A stretch of 64,000 nucleotides of DNA. Source: Spiractinospora alimapuensis. GTDB lineage: Bacteria; Actinomycetota; Actinomycetes; Streptosporangiales; Streptosporangiaceae. Position 1 is the stretch's first letter. Each line of letters starts with the position of its first letter. The DNA lies in NCBI RefSeq assembly GCF_018437505.1, contig NZ_CP072467.1, forward strand, positions 744,001-808,000, read 5' to 3'. The notes beneath the pieces were generated by a model. It was not told where the DNA came from. It saw nothing but the letters and a program-made list of their open reading frames with translations, and made no database searches. A program made the translations under genes and the position numbers. This document shows positions 8,693 to 17,374 of the stretch, one piece after another.

Positions 8693-9621
8693 GCGAGCAG
8701 CACCCTCTCCAGGAGTCGGACGATGTGGTCGGCCAACAGGCCGAGCAGGGCGTACAGGGTGAGGCAGACGACGATGACGTCGGTCTGGAAGAACTCCCTG
8801 GCGTTGTTCATCAGGTATCCGATGCCGGAGGTGGCGTTGATGGTCTCGCCGAAGACCAGCGCCAACCAGGCCGAGCCGAGGGAGAACCGGAGCCCGACCA
8901 GCGCGCTGGGCATCGCGCCGGGCAGGACGATGTGGCGCACGGTGCCGAACCAGCCCAGTCCCAGGGTGCGTCCCGCCTCGATGAGGCTGGCGTCGACGTT
9001 GCGGATCCCGCCGTAGATGTTCATGTACAGCGGGAAGGTGACGGTGAGCGCGATGAGCGCGATCTTGGGCTCCTCACCGATTCCGAACCAGATGATGAGC
9101 AGCGGGATCAGGCCGATGGTGGGAACGGTGCGCAGCATCTGCACGGGCGCGTCGATGAGATCCTCGCCGAGGCGGAACAACCCGGCGAGGGTGGCGAGCA
9201 CGACGGCGGTGAGCGCGCCCAGGGCGAGGCCGGCGAGGACCCGCAGCAGGGAGGTGACCACCGCGTCCTGGAGTTCGCCCGTCGCGGCCAGGTCCCTCGC
9301 CGTGGTCGCGATGACGGTGGGCCCGGCGAGCACGTCGGCGGGCAACCAACCCACGACGCTGGCGAGCTGCCACAGGAGGAGGAGTCCCAACGGGCTGAGC
9401 GTCTTGACCAGCCATCGGGGGACACGACGGCGTGTCTCGGCCACGCTGCGCAGCTGCTCGACGGCCGGAGCGTCGGTCTCCGGAGTCTGGGGCGGGCCCG
9501 GTTCGTGGGCGGGTGATTCGTGCTGGTCGCCTGACCTCGTGTCGGTGGCGGCTGTCCCGGACGCGCGGTCGTGCGGGACGGAGGTCGGGTCGGTTTCCTT
9601 GGACAGGGATTTCCGGTTCAC
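8665..9621 (-). CDS. ABC importer permease, SsuC/TauC type
   Basis: 318 aa from GTG 9621. After an unusual Pro/Glu/Asp-rich hydrophilic N-terminal extension of about 70 residues come the membrane helices of a BPD_transp_1 permease. The cytoplasmic coupling loop is visible as EAGRTLGLGWFGTVRHIVLP (E-A-x3-G-x-x-x-x-x-x-x-x-x-x-L-P) and the sequence LRTVPTIGLIPLLIIWFGIG is typical of sulfonate/nitrate permeases. The extension is not part of the family and may be a longer-than-real start, but no better internal start with a ribosome site is obvious. Confidence 0.9.
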   Translation of the reverse strand: MNRKSLSKETDPTSVPHDRASGTAATDTRSGDQHESPAHEPGPPQTPETDAPAVEQLRSVAETRRRVPRWLVKTLSPLGLLLLWQLASVVGWLPADVLAGPTVIATTARDLAATGELQDAVVTSLLRVLAGLALGALTAVVLATLAGLFRLGEDLIDAPVQMLRTVPTIGLIPLLIIWFGIGEEPKIALIALTVTFPLYMNIYGGIRNVDASLIEAGRTLGLGWFGTVRHIVLPGAMPSALVGLRFSLGSAWLALVFGETINATSGIGYLMNNAREFFQTDVIVVCLTLYALLGLLADHIVRLLERVLLAWRPAFSGN

Positions 9622-9816
9622 CGGGCTCCCCCGGCGGGAGTCCCGGCCGTCCGGTCGGGACGGAACCCGATCGGTGGCGTACGCATCGTGTGCTTCCTCG
9701 CGGTCGCTTCGTGGCCGCGCCTGGGCGGGCGGCCCTCAGAGGCGCGTCGGGTGGTGTCGTTGGGGTCGAGCGGGCTCAGGAGGTGCGGCGCCCGGCGCCG
9801 CGTGGGCCCGAGCGGG

Positions 9817-10815
9817 TCAGTCGGCCGCGCCGTCGTCCGCCGCCGGCGCCTCCTCCGCGACGTACTCGGCGAGGTCCAGGTCGCGGTCGGGCAGGACGTC
9901 CCCGTCGACCCAGGTGGCGTAGGTGTCCTCGAGGGACTCGGCGAGGTCGGTGTCGACCCCGATGCGGTGGTAGTCGGTGTTGGAGTCCGCGACGCGCTCG
10001 GCGACGTCGACGCTCTGGCCGGCGAAGTCGGCGTAGAACTCGACGAACTCCTCGGGGTTGTCCCGGCCCCAGGCGTATCCGGCGTCGACGCGTGCGGAGT
10101 AGTCGGCCATCGCCTCAACCAGCAGTGGGTCGTCCAACGCGTCGTCGGTGGCGCTGAGGAGGTAGAGGCCGGGCAGCAGGTCCTCGCCGTCGACCAGGAC
10201 CCGTGCTCCCTGTTCGCCCTGCGCGCGGGCGAGGTAAACGTTCCAGGTGGCCCAGGCGTCGAGCTCGCCGGCGGAGAACGCCGCGCCCGCGTCGACCGGG
10301 GCGAGGAACGTCGGCTCGACGGAGTCCGGTTCGAGGCCCTCCTCGTCGACGGCCCGTAGGAGCAGGAAGTGGGCGATGCTGCCGCGGGTGGAGGGGGAGA
10401 CCTCTCCCCCGGCGAGGTCGGCAAGGGACTCCGCGGAACTGTCCTCGGGCACGACGAGCGCGGTGCCCTTGCCGTTGTTCGACCAGGCCGCGAAGACCTG
10501 GATCCAGGAGCCGCCGGCGATCGCGCTCACCGTCGGGGCGTCGGCCGCGCCGCCGATGTCGATCGCGCCGGCCATGAGCGCCTCGTGCAGGTTGACGGCC
10601 GCGGCGTACTCCGACCACTCGATCTCGTAGGGAACGTCGTCGAGGAGACCAGCCTCCTCCAGGAGTGCCTGGGTGTTTCCCGTCTGGTCGCCCACGCGCA
10701 GGGACACCTGGGAGAGGTCGTCGGCCACGGACTCGGCGGGCCCGCCACAGGCGGAGGCCGCGATCAATACGGCGATGGCGGACGCCACGATCTTGGGCCT
10801 GGTGTGGAGGGGCAT
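9817..10815 (-). CDS. Substrate-binding lipoprotein, SsuA/TauA type
   Basis: 332 aa. Start ATG 10815 has AGGAG 8 nt upstream; the frame extends further but only through leader sequence. Signal peptide with lipobox LIAASAC, Cys23 being lipidated. The mature part is an ABC aliphatic-sulfonate/nitrate-type binding protein: LMAGAIDIGGAADAPTVSAI and VDAGAAFSAGELDAWATWN are hallmark stretches. Captures the ligand outside the membrane for the permease/ATPase below it; 195 bp separate it from the permease start. The true ligand is unknown; the nearby SsuD-like monooxygenase suggests an organosulfur compound. Confidence 0.9.
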   Translation of the reverse strand: MPLHTRPKIVASAIAVLIAASACGGPAESVADDLSQVSLRVGDQTGNTQALLEEAGLLDDVPYEIEWSEYAAAVNLHEALMAGAIDIGGAADAPTVSAIAGGSWIQVFAAWSNNGKGTALVVPEDSSAESLADLAGGEVSPSTRGSIAHFLLLRAVDEEGLEPDSVEPTFLAPVDAGAAFSAGELDAWATWNVYLARAQGEQGARVLVDGEDLLPGLYLLSATDDALDDPLLVEAMADYSARVDAGYAWGRDNPEEFVEFYADFAGQSVDVAERVADSNTDYHRIGVDTDLAESLEDTYATWVDGDVLPDRDLDLAEYVAEEAPAADDGAAD

Positions 10816-10892
10816 CGTTTCGCTCCTGGCGAGTGTGGTCGGGAGGACACGGGACATGCAGTGCATCCCACACTGCAAGCGACTAATCCCGC

Positions 10893-10921
10893 AATATAGT
10901 AATCCCTACTAAACCGGTCAA
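10893..10921 (-). promoter_or_regulatory. Sigma-70-type promoter of the importer operon with embedded operator
   Basis: On the minus strand TTGACC (10921-10916), 17 nt, TATATT (10898-10893). The spacer contains TTAGTAGGGATTA, identical to the block at the monooxygenase promoter (12916-12928); here it extends to a perfect TAGTA-GGGAT-TACTA inverted repeat. Inside the 5' leader, ATGCA-G-TGCAT (10856-10866) and GCAGTG/CACTGC (10858-10876) are further dyads. Confidence 0.7.
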
Positions 10922-10990
10922 TATTGTGGATGAATGAGTGAGCGGCGACACGCTGGCGCACGAGGTCGCCGACCGCGCGAGACTGGGGAG

Positions 10991-11764
10991 ATGACCATCG
11001 ACGACTCACAACCGGTGGCCCGCCACCGCTCGGGAACACAGTCGGTGGATCGCGCCATCGCGATCCTGCGCTGCTTCGAGCACGAGCCGACGCTCACCGC
11101 CACCCAGGTGGCCCAGCGACTCGATCTCACGGTCAGTACCGCGCACCGGCTCATGCGCGCCCTCCAGGAGACCGGACTCCTGGGCCGGGACGCGACCACC
11201 GAGAGCTACCACCTCGGCGTCACGGTGGCTGTCCTGGGCCGGATCGCGCTGGAGCGGCTCGGCACGACCGTGATGCAGCCCGCCCTGGAGCGGCTGCGCG
11301 ACACCACCGGGGAGTCGGTGACCCTGGGCGTGCGGTCCGGGGACGAAATCGCCATCCTGGTCCAGCTCCCCTCCCCCGAGCCGCTGCGTTACGACCAGCG
11401 GCCCGGATCGCGCAACCCGATCCACGTGTGCTCGATGGGCAAGGCCCTGCTGGCGTTCGGCGACCCGGCCCTCGCCGGCACGGAGCCCTACACCCGCTAC
11501 ACCGACACCACCATCACCTCCCGCGCGGGACTCGACGCGGAGCTGGCCCGGGTACGCGCACGGGGGTACGCGACCAGCGATCAGGAGCGCGTCCTGGGCG
11601 TGCGGGCGATCGCCGCACCCGTCCGCGACCACAACGGCGACGCGTTCGCGGCGGTCGCGCTGCAGGTCCCCACGGTTCGGTTCGCCGACGACCGGCTGGA
11701 GGAGCTCGCGGAGGCGGTCACCTCGACGGCGCGTGAGCTGTCCACGTTGGCCACCGGCGGCTGA
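10991..11764 (+). CDS. IclR-family transcriptional regulator
   Basis: 257 aa. N-terminal winged helix GTQSVDRAIAILRCFEHEP then TATQVAQRLDLTVSTAHRLM; C-terminal GAF-like effector domain with HVCSMGKALLAF and GYATSDQERVLGVRAIAAPV, both standard IclR landmarks. It lies between and divergent from the two transcription units that share the 13-bp promoter block, so it is the prime candidate to bind it. Start is uncertain: ATG 10934 is in frame, but the 19-residue extension is Arg-rich and sits within the divergent promoter; ATG 10991 begins the family-like sequence although its GGGGAG abuts the codon. Confidence 0.85.
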   Translation: MTIDDSQPVARHRSGTQSVDRAIAILRCFEHEPTLTATQVAQRLDLTVSTAHRLMRALQETGLLGRDATTESYHLGVTVAVLGRIALERLGTTVMQPALERLRDTTGESVTLGVRSGDEIAILVQLPSPEPLRYDQRPGSRNPIHVCSMGKALLAFGDPALAGTEPYTRYTDTTITSRAGLDAELARVRARGYATSDQERVLGVRAIAAPVRDHNGDAFAAVALQVPTVRFADDRLEELAEAVTSTARELSTLATGG

Positions 11765-11782
11765 CCCACCCGGGCCTCCCGG

Positions 11783-12871
11783 TCACACCCCCACGGCGCG
11801 CCGCCGGGCCACCTCCGCGCGTACCCGTGGCAGCAGCTCCTCGCCGTAGACCTCCACGTCCTCCAGTGGTTCGTAGCCACGGATGAGGATGGTGGTGACC
11901 CCGATGTCCACGTAGTCGGCGAGCGCGGCGGCCACCGTCTCCGGACTGCCCACCAGCGCCGTGGAGTTGCCGGCCGCGCCGGTCGCACGCGCCGTCGCGG
12001 TCCACAGGGCCCGGTCGTGCACCTCACCCCGGTCGGCCGCCTCCAACTGGCGCCGGGATCCAACGCTGGTCCCGCCGACGTAGGGCACGCCGTTGGGGAC
12101 GGGCGCCTGTCCCGCCTCGATGGTGGCCAGGATCGACCGCGCTCGATCCCACGCCTCCTCGTCGGTCGGGGCGAGGATCGGACGGAACGACACCGAGATC
12201 CCGATCGAGTCCGGATCGCGGCCGGCCTCGACCCCCGCGGCCCGCACGGCGGCGATCTGCTCCGCCGTCTCCTTGAGCGGCTCGCCCCACAGGGCGTAGA
12301 CGTCGGCGTGGCGCCCGCCCACCCGATAGGCGTCGGCGGAGGAGCCGCCGAAGTAGATGGGGACGCGTGGCTGGGTATGGGGCAGCACGTGGGAGAGCGC
12401 GCCCCGGATGGAGTAGAACTCGCCGTCGTGGTCGAAGGGCTCGCGGGCCGTCCAGGTCCGCTTGACGACGTCGAGGTACTCGTCGGTGCGACGGTAGCGG
12501 GTGACCTTGTCGGTGTGGTCGCCGTCGCGGCGCTGCTCCGCGTCGCTGGCGCCGCTGATGATGTGGACGGCGATCCGCCCCGCGGTGAACTGGTCGAGGG
12601 TGGCGATCTTGCGCGCCCACACGGTGGGCGCGACGAAGCCGGGCCGGTGGGCGATGAGGTAGCCCAGGCGTTCGGTGTGCGCGGCCGCGTCCGCGGCGAC
12701 GGCGAAGCCGTCGGCGTCCCAGGAGTGGTAACCGATGAGCACCCGGTCGAAGCCGGCCCGCTCGTGCGCCTGGGCGAAGCGGCGGGTGTAGTCACGATCG
12801 ACCAGGGGACCGCGACGCTCCCGGATCTCGGACTGGTCGGCCGTGCGGATCATGCCGATGAACTCAACCAT
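11783..12871 (-). CDS. LLM-class flavin-dependent (alkanesulfonate-type) monooxygenase
   Basis: 362 aa. A luciferase-like TIM-barrel of the SsuD group: HIISGASDAEQRRDGDH followed by RYRRTDEYLDVVKRTW is the diagnostic insertion region of FMNH2-dependent alkanesulfonate monooxygenases, and PTVWARKIATLDQFTAGR precedes it. It would cleave a C-S bond to release sulfite, using reduced flavin from a reductase not seen in this window. ATG 12871 lies about 30 nt below a clear promoter. Neighbours (Ssu-type importer, IclR, cupin) support sulfur scavenging from an organosulfur compound. Confidence 0.87.
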   Translation of the reverse strand: MVEFIGMIRTADQSEIRERRGPLVDRDYTRRFAQAHERAGFDRVLIGYHSWDADGFAVAADAAAHTERLGYLIAHRPGFVAPTVWARKIATLDQFTAGRIAVHIISGASDAEQRRDGDHTDKVTRYRRTDEYLDVVKRTWTAREPFDHDGEFYSIRGALSHVLPHTQPRVPIYFGGSSADAYRVGGRHADVYALWGEPLKETAEQIAAVRAAGVEAGRDPDSIGISVSFRPILAPTDEEAWDRARSILATIEAGQAPVPNGVPYVGGTSVGSRRQLEAADRGEVHDRALWTATARATGAAGNSTALVGSPETVAAALADYVDIGVTTILIRGYEPLEDVEVYGEELLPRVRAEVARRRAVGV

Positions 12872-12908
12872 ACGAACCTCATCCCATATTGCGCTGACTC
12901 AAGCCCAC

Positions 12909-12937
12909 AATGTAATAATCCCTACTAACATGGTCAA
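12909..12937 (-). promoter_or_regulatory. Sigma-70-type promoter of the monooxygenase gene, shared 13-bp block
   Basis: Minus strand TTGACC (12937-12932), 17 nt, TACATT (12914-12909). The spacer carries the same 13 bases (TTAGTAGGGATTA, 12928-12916) at the same position as the importer promoter near 10.9 kb. The repeat arm here is imperfect (TAGTA/TATTA). Confidence 0.7.
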
Positions 12938-12961
12938 CATAGTCGATTTAAGGAGTTGGGT

Positions 12962-13441
12962 GTGACCTCACCGACGCACGGAGACCACGTGTGGCACTCG
13001 CGACTCGAACACGTCCCGGCCAACGCCGTCACCGGCGACACCGGGCAGACGTCGGGGATGAGCCGCTTCGAGGCCATCTCGGGCAAGACCGTGGGGTCCC
13101 GCAAGATCTGGATGGGGCAGACCCACGTCGGGCCGGAGACCAACTCCGGGGACCACCACCACGGCGAGGCGGAGACCGCGATCTACGTCGTCTCCGGGCA
13201 TCCTTCGTTCGTCTTCGCCGACGGCGACGAGGAGATCCGCATCGACGCCGGGCCCGGCGACTACATCTTCGTCCCGCCCTACGTCCCCCATCGGGAGGAG
13301 AACCCCTCCCCCGACGAGGAGGCGGTCGTCGTGATCGGGCGCAGCACCCAGGAGGGGATCGTGGTCAACCTGCCCGACCTGTGGTCAACCGAGGGCATTC
13401 CCGCCGACGCGGGCTCCTGCGACGGCCAGGAGGGGCAGTGA
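12962..13441 (+). CDS. Cupin-domain protein
   Basis: 159 aa from GTG 12962, preceded by TTAAGGAG at 12948-12954. Cupin motif 1 is GDHHHGEAETAIYVVSG (two of the His plus Glu are candidate metal ligands) and motif 2 is PGDYIFVPPYVPHREENP with the final His. Single-domain metal-binding barrel; such proteins serve as dioxygenases, isomerases or ligand sensors. Divergent from the SsuD-like gene and translationally coupled (GTGA overlap) to the DsbA-like gene, so it likely belongs to the same sulfur-compound pathway. Confidence 0.85.
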   Translation: MTSPTHGDHVWHSRLEHVPANAVTGDTGQTSGMSRFEAISGKTVGSRKIWMGQTHVGPETNSGDHHHGEAETAIYVVSGHPSFVFADGDEEIRIDAGPGDYIFVPPYVPHREENPSPDEEAVVVIGRSTQEGIVVNLPDLWSTEGIPADAGSCDGQEGQ

Positions 13442-14388
13442 GCCTGGCCCCACCCCACCGGAGCGGAGCTGCGCTCACCGTCACCGAGTACACCGACCCG
13501 GGCTGCGTGGTGTCGTGGGCGAGCGAGCCGCGGTTGCGCTACCTCCGGCTGCGCTACAGCGCCCTGGTCCACTGGCGGCAGGTCATCGGCCTGCAGATCG
13601 CCGACGCGACCCGCACCGATCCCGGGTTCACCCCCGAGGGTGCCGCGCCGGGATACCTGCGCCGGTGGCGGGAGGTGGCGGATCGCACGGGGACTCCCAT
13701 CACCGAACGTCTGCGGTGGATGCACCACTCCACGGCTCCCGCCGGCCGGGCCGCGATCGCCGCACGCGCCCAGGGACCCGGCGTCGCCGCGCGTGTCCTG
13801 CGGCGCCTCCGGGAGTTGGTGTTCCTCCACGGGACACCGGTGGACTCCGTCGAGCGGGCGCGGAATTCTCTGGGCGTGGTCCCCGGCCTCGACCTCCCCC
13901 GGCTTCTCCGCGACATGGAGTCCGAACGGGTCCACGAGACACTACGGGCGGAGGCGGCGGAGACCCGCCGGGTCCACCCCGACACCGAGATCGCGGCGCG
14001 AACCGGCGAGCCGACGCCCCACCCCGGCACCCCCGTCCCCGACGGCGGGACGCACCGCTACGGATTCCCGACCCTGGTCTTCCAGGACCACGAACACACA
14101 CTCGTGGTGCCGGGGTTCCGCCAGGTCCGCGAGTACGAGGCGGCCCTGGAACACCTCCTCCCCGGCGTCACCGCGCGGGCGGCACCGCTTCCGTCGGTGA
14201 CGGCCCTCCTCGCCGAGACGGGAACCCTCACCGCCCCGGAGGTCTCCCTCCTCGCCGGCGGGGAACTCCCACCGCAGGCACAACGCCTGGACGGAACCAC
14301 GGGAGAGGTGTGGGTGCGGGTCGCGCCGTCCCAGCACGGCCCCCCTGCGGACGCAGACTCCCGCCGGGGAACCGCACCCACCGCCTGA
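13438..14388 (+). CDS. DsbA-family (thioredoxin-fold) protein, FrnE-like
   Basis: 316 aa starting at GTG 13438, overlapping the cupin stop by 4 nt. The N terminus VTEYTDPGCVVSWASEPRLR matches DsbA/FrnE-like proteins in which the C-x-x-C has become a single Cys (DPGC-VVSW), and the central part (RLRWMHHSTAPAGRAAIAAR) follows the family's helical insertion. Only one active-site Cys argues against a dithiol oxidase; GST-like or isomerase chemistry is possible. Co-transcription with the cupin suggests a shared substrate. Confidence 0.7.
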   Translation: MSLAPPHRSGAALTVTEYTDPGCVVSWASEPRLRYLRLRYSALVHWRQVIGLQIADATRTDPGFTPEGAAPGYLRRWREVADRTGTPITERLRWMHHSTAPAGRAAIAARAQGPGVAARVLRRLRELVFLHGTPVDSVERARNSLGVVPGLDLPRLLRDMESERVHETLRAEAAETRRVHPDTEIAARTGEPTPHPGTPVPDGGTHRYGFPTLVFQDHEHTLVVPGFRQVREYEAALEHLLPGVTARAAPLPSVTALLAETGTLTAPEVSLLAGGELPPQAQRLDGTTGEVWVRVAPSQHGPPADADSRRGTAPTA

Positions 14389-14402
14389 CCCCTCGCGCCT
14401 AG

Positions 14403-14561
14403 GGAGTGTTTTTTGAAGGCTTTCGGATGAGGGAGCGGCCGTCCAGGGCGGCGGCTCGCAAGGCGATCCGTGATGGGCATCCTGGTTGGCTGTTCGAAAG
14501 GATCGACGCAGCGAACGTCGTCCTGGCGGTCGCGAGCCCGAAATGGTTCAAAAAACACGAC
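14403..14561. repeat. Inverted-repeat-ended element, copy 1 (MITE-like)
   Basis: 159 bp with perfect 12-bp ends: GTGTTTTTTGAA (14406-14417) and TTCAAAAAACAC (14547-14558). It is flanked by CTAG on both sides (14399-14402 and 14562-14565), a candidate 4-bp target duplication of the Y-T-A-R type known for some IS5-family elements. The interior shares GGCTTTCGG, GATCCGTGA-GGGCATCC, TGGTTGGC and CGAAAGGATCG with copies at 22094 and 34931 but lacks about 50 bp present in copy 3. No transposase is encoded. Confidence 0.8.
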
Positions 14562-14650
14562 CTAGACGGACGCTCGAGACGCTGTGTCCCGGGGGCGCCC
14601 AACTCCCCCGGGACGACGATGGTCCCACCGTTCCGGGGGCGCACTCCACG

Positions 14651-15622
14651 TCACTCCGCGCCGCGCACCACCCGCCACAGGCGCGCCGCGTCGGCGACGT
14701 CGGTGGTCACGCCATCACCGAACAGGACGCTGTCCAGGTCCCTGAGCATCCACGTCAGATGCAGCGGCCCTGAGCCGTACCAGGCGCCGAAGTCCACGTC
14801 GGCGGTGACGGAGTCGGTGGTGTCCAACAGGACGTGGTCGGTCACGGACGTGGCGCCGATCGATCCGACCAGGGACAGCACCACGTCCGCCGAGTGGTCG
14901 GGCAGGGCCTCCGCCGAGACCTGGGTGAACCCCCAGGTGTTGCCCACCGACTCCTGAGCCTCGGGTCGAGACAGTCCGAGCTGGTCGAGCAGGCTGCCGG
15001 CCGCACGGGCTCCGCCGTACACACACACCTGATCGCCGCAGGTGGACAGCAACGACACCGAAGTCCCCGCGTGGCTGGAGGCCGCGATTCGGTCGGAGAG
15101 GGCGTCCACCTCTCTCTCGATGCGCTCGGTCACCGTGTTCGCCTCGTCCTCGTGACCGGTGACGCTTCCCAGCACGGCCAGTTGTTCGTCCCAGGCGTCG
15201 TTGTCCTCGACGAGCAACACGGGTGCGATCCGCTCCAGGTGGGGCAGCAGCTCCTGGTGTTCGGGATGGTTGACTCCGATGATGAGCGACGGTTCGACTT
15301 CGGCGACCAGCTCCGGCCGGGAGGGATCCACCATCTCCACACCACCGTCCTCCAGGATCTCGACTCCCGCCTCGGAGACTGCGTCACCGAGGTCGATGGG
15401 CAGGGCCGACCGCGTCGGGGTGACGTCCAAGGAGAGCAGGTGCAGCCCGGTGATCTCGTCAAGTGCCCAGATGCCGGTGTCCGTGCGGGGGACCGTGACC
15501 GCCCCCGACGCGCCCTCCACGGTGACGGACTCCTCGTGCTCGTGCTCGCGGTCGGGGGAGGCCGGGGAGCAGGACATGAGCCCGAGGACCATAAGGACGA
15601 GTCCGCCGTCGCGCGCACGCAC
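14651..15622 (-). CDS. Iron-siderophore-type ABC substrate-binding lipoprotein
   Basis: 323 aa, GTG 15622 directly after the upstream stop (TGA-GTG). Short signal peptide with lipobox LMSC (Cys18). Periplasmic-binding-protein class III features: GAVTVPRTDTGIWALDEIT near the N terminus, VEPSLIIGVNHPEHQELL, LERIAPVLLVEDNDAWDEQL, the FepB/FhuD-like layout. Last gene of the ABC operon, so it probably delivers ferric siderophore to the IrtAB-like transporter, or to a permease elsewhere. Confidence 0.82.
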   Translation of the reverse strand: MRARDGGLVLMVLGLMSCSPASPDREHEHEESVTVEGASGAVTVPRTDTGIWALDEITGLHLLSLDVTPTRSALPIDLGDAVSEAGVEILEDGGVEMVDPSRPELVAEVEPSLIIGVNHPEHQELLPHLERIAPVLLVEDNDAWDEQLAVLGSVTGHEDEANTVTERIEREVDALSDRIAASSHAGTSVSLLSTCGDQVCVYGGARAAGSLLDQLGLSRPEAQESVGNTWGFTQVSAEALPDHSADVVLSLVGSIGATSVTDHVLLDTTDSVTADVDFGAWYGSGPLHLTWMLRDLDSVLFGDGVTTDVADAARLWRVVRGAE

Positions 15623-17374
15623 TCATGCCCTCCTCTGCCCGTCGGTGGTGATCTGCCACTGGTTCGCCCGCTCGTACTGGGAGTGCAGTCGAGCGAAGAG
15701 GCCGTCTCCCGTTCGCAGCTCCCGCGCGGGTCCCGACTCGACGACCGCACCCTCGTCAAGCGCGACGACCCGGTCCGCGGCGCGAAGGGTGGCGGGACGG
15801 TGCGCGATCACGACGACGGTGCGTCGGTCGTCGGTGGCGAGCGCGGCGATCGCGTCGCTGATCGCGCGTTCGTTCTCCGGGTCGAGCGCCGAGGCGCCCT
15901 CGTCGACCAGCACCACGCGGGCGTCCTTCAGGAAGGCACGGGCCAGCGCGACCCGTTGGCGTTCTCCGCCGGACAGACGCGATCCGCCCTCCCCGGCCCG
16001 GGTTCGCCAGCCCTCGGGCAGGTGGGCGATCACCGAGTCCAACCGCGCCTTGTGTGCCGCGTCCTCCAGTTCCGCCCATGTCGCCCGCGGCCGTGCGATA
16101 CGAAGGTTCTCCTCGATGGTGTCGTCCAGGAGGTAGACGTCCTGGAACACGATCGCGATCTCCCCGAGCAGGACTTCCTGGTCGATGTGCCGAAGATCCG
16201 TACCCCCCATACGTACGACGCCGCTGTCGGGGTCGAAGAAGCGGGCGGCTAGGCGCGCGATCGTGGACTTGCCGGATCCGGAGGGTCCCACCAGCGCGGT
16301 GGTGCTGCCCGGTTCGACACGGAAGGAGACCGATCGGAGTGCGGGCGGGCCCTCGTCGTAGGTGAAGGTGACGTCGTCGAACTCGAGGCTGGCCTCCCCT
16401 ATCCGCTCGGTGCCGGGCGTCAGTATGGGGAGCCCAGGGGTCGCGAGAATGGCCCGCACGCGGTTCACGGAGTTGTCCATGGCGTGGAGCGCGCCCACGA
16501 GTTCGATCAGGTTGCTGAGCGGTTCGGTGAAACGCGCGACGAGCACCAGGAGCGCGATCGCGTCAACGACACCGATCGATCCCCCGACGAGGAGGAAACC
16601 GCACACGGCGAGGGTGGCGACGAACCCCGCGGTGACCACGGCGGTGAACATGAGGTCGGGCAGGGCGCTGCGACGCAGCCCACGGCGGTAGACCTCACGG
16701 TGGTCGTCCAGTGCCTGGCGCGTTCTGGGGGTACCGCGGGTACCGAGTCCGGCGGCTCGCAGTACGGGTTGGGCCTGGCCCACCTCTACGGCGCGGCTCG
16801 CCACCTCCGACGCGGCGAGGTCCAACTCGAGCTCGGCCTGGGAGGAGATCCGTCCCGCGCGGCGCAGCACCAGGAGGGAGACGATGAGGATGACGGCCAG
16901 GAGGAGCGCCACGCGCCACTCCACGGCCATGGTCACCGCGATGATCGTGAGCGGGGTCAACGTGCCCGTGATCGCCGGGCCTCCCGTTGTCACGGCGAGG
17001 TGGCCGATATTGCCGGCGTCGGTGGTCGTCGCGCGGGCCAGCCGCGTCTTGTTCTCCGCGGTGAACCATCCGAGTGGCAGGGTCGTCGCGTGGGTCATCA
17101 ACTGGTGGCGAAGTCGCGCGGCGAGATCCCCGCTGGCGGCGAATCCGATTGGACTCGCGATCACGGTCAACACGCCGTAGATGACGATGCCGGTTCCCGC
17201 TATCCCCAGCCACGGAGCCGCGGCGGCGAAGTCTGGCGTCGGCAGTAGCGCGCGCAGGAGGGGGATGAGACAGCCCAAGAGCAGGCCCTGGAGCACCGCG
17301 AGGACAGCGTTGAGGGCGCCCAACCGCAGGATCATCCGTGGGAGCGGGATCAGGCGGTAGAGATTCGTGATCAT
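15623..17374 (-). CDS. ABC transporter, membrane-ATPase fusion, IrtB-like
   Basis: 583 aa. ATG 17374 follows AGGAGA; the upstream frame is not protein-like. An exporter-type fold with an N-terminal six-helix domain (MITNLYRLIPLP, MILRLGALNAVLAVLQGLLLG) and C-terminal ATPase: Walker A GPSGSGKST, Q-loop FQDVYLLDD, signature LSGGERQR, Walker B VVLVDEG. Mycobacterial IrtAB, an exporter-fold siderophore importer, is the best-known relative of such pairs. Start overlaps the stop of the short gene upstream (ATGA) and its own stop touches the binding-protein start. Confidence 0.88.
   Translation of the reverse strand: MITNLYRLIPLPRMILRLGALNAVLAVLQGLLLGCLIPLLRALLPTPDFAAAAPWLGIAGTGIVIYGVLTVIASPIGFAASGDLAARLRHQLMTHATTLPLGWFTAENKTRLARATTTDAGNIGHLAVTTGGPAITGTLTPLTIIAVTMAVEWRVALLLAVILIVSLLVLRRAGRISSQAELELDLAASEVASRAVEVGQAQPVLRAAGLGTRGTPRTRQALDDHREVYRRGLRRSALPDLMFTAVVTAGFVATLAVCGFLLVGGSIGVVDAIALLVLVARFTEPLSNLIELVGALHAMDNSVNRVRAILATPGLPILTPGTERIGEASLEFDDVTFTYDEGPPALRSVSFRVEPGSTTALVGPSGSGKSTIARLAARFFDPDSGVVRMGGTDLRHIDQEVLLGEIAIVFQDVYLLDDTIEENLRIARPRATWAELEDAAHKARLDSVIAHLPEGWRTRAGEGGSRLSGGERQRVALARAFLKDARVVLVDEGASALDPENERAISDAIAALATDDRRTVVVIAHRPATLRAADRVVALDEGAVVESGPARELRTGDGLFARLHSQYERANQWQITTDGQRRA

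Noticed and set aside
10816-10878. Cys-containing leader peptide (MHCMSRV...) upstream of the binding-protein gene as a cysteine-sensing uORF
   Set aside because: The small frame has no stop before the gene and is continuous with it, so it cannot act as a separate attenuator peptide.
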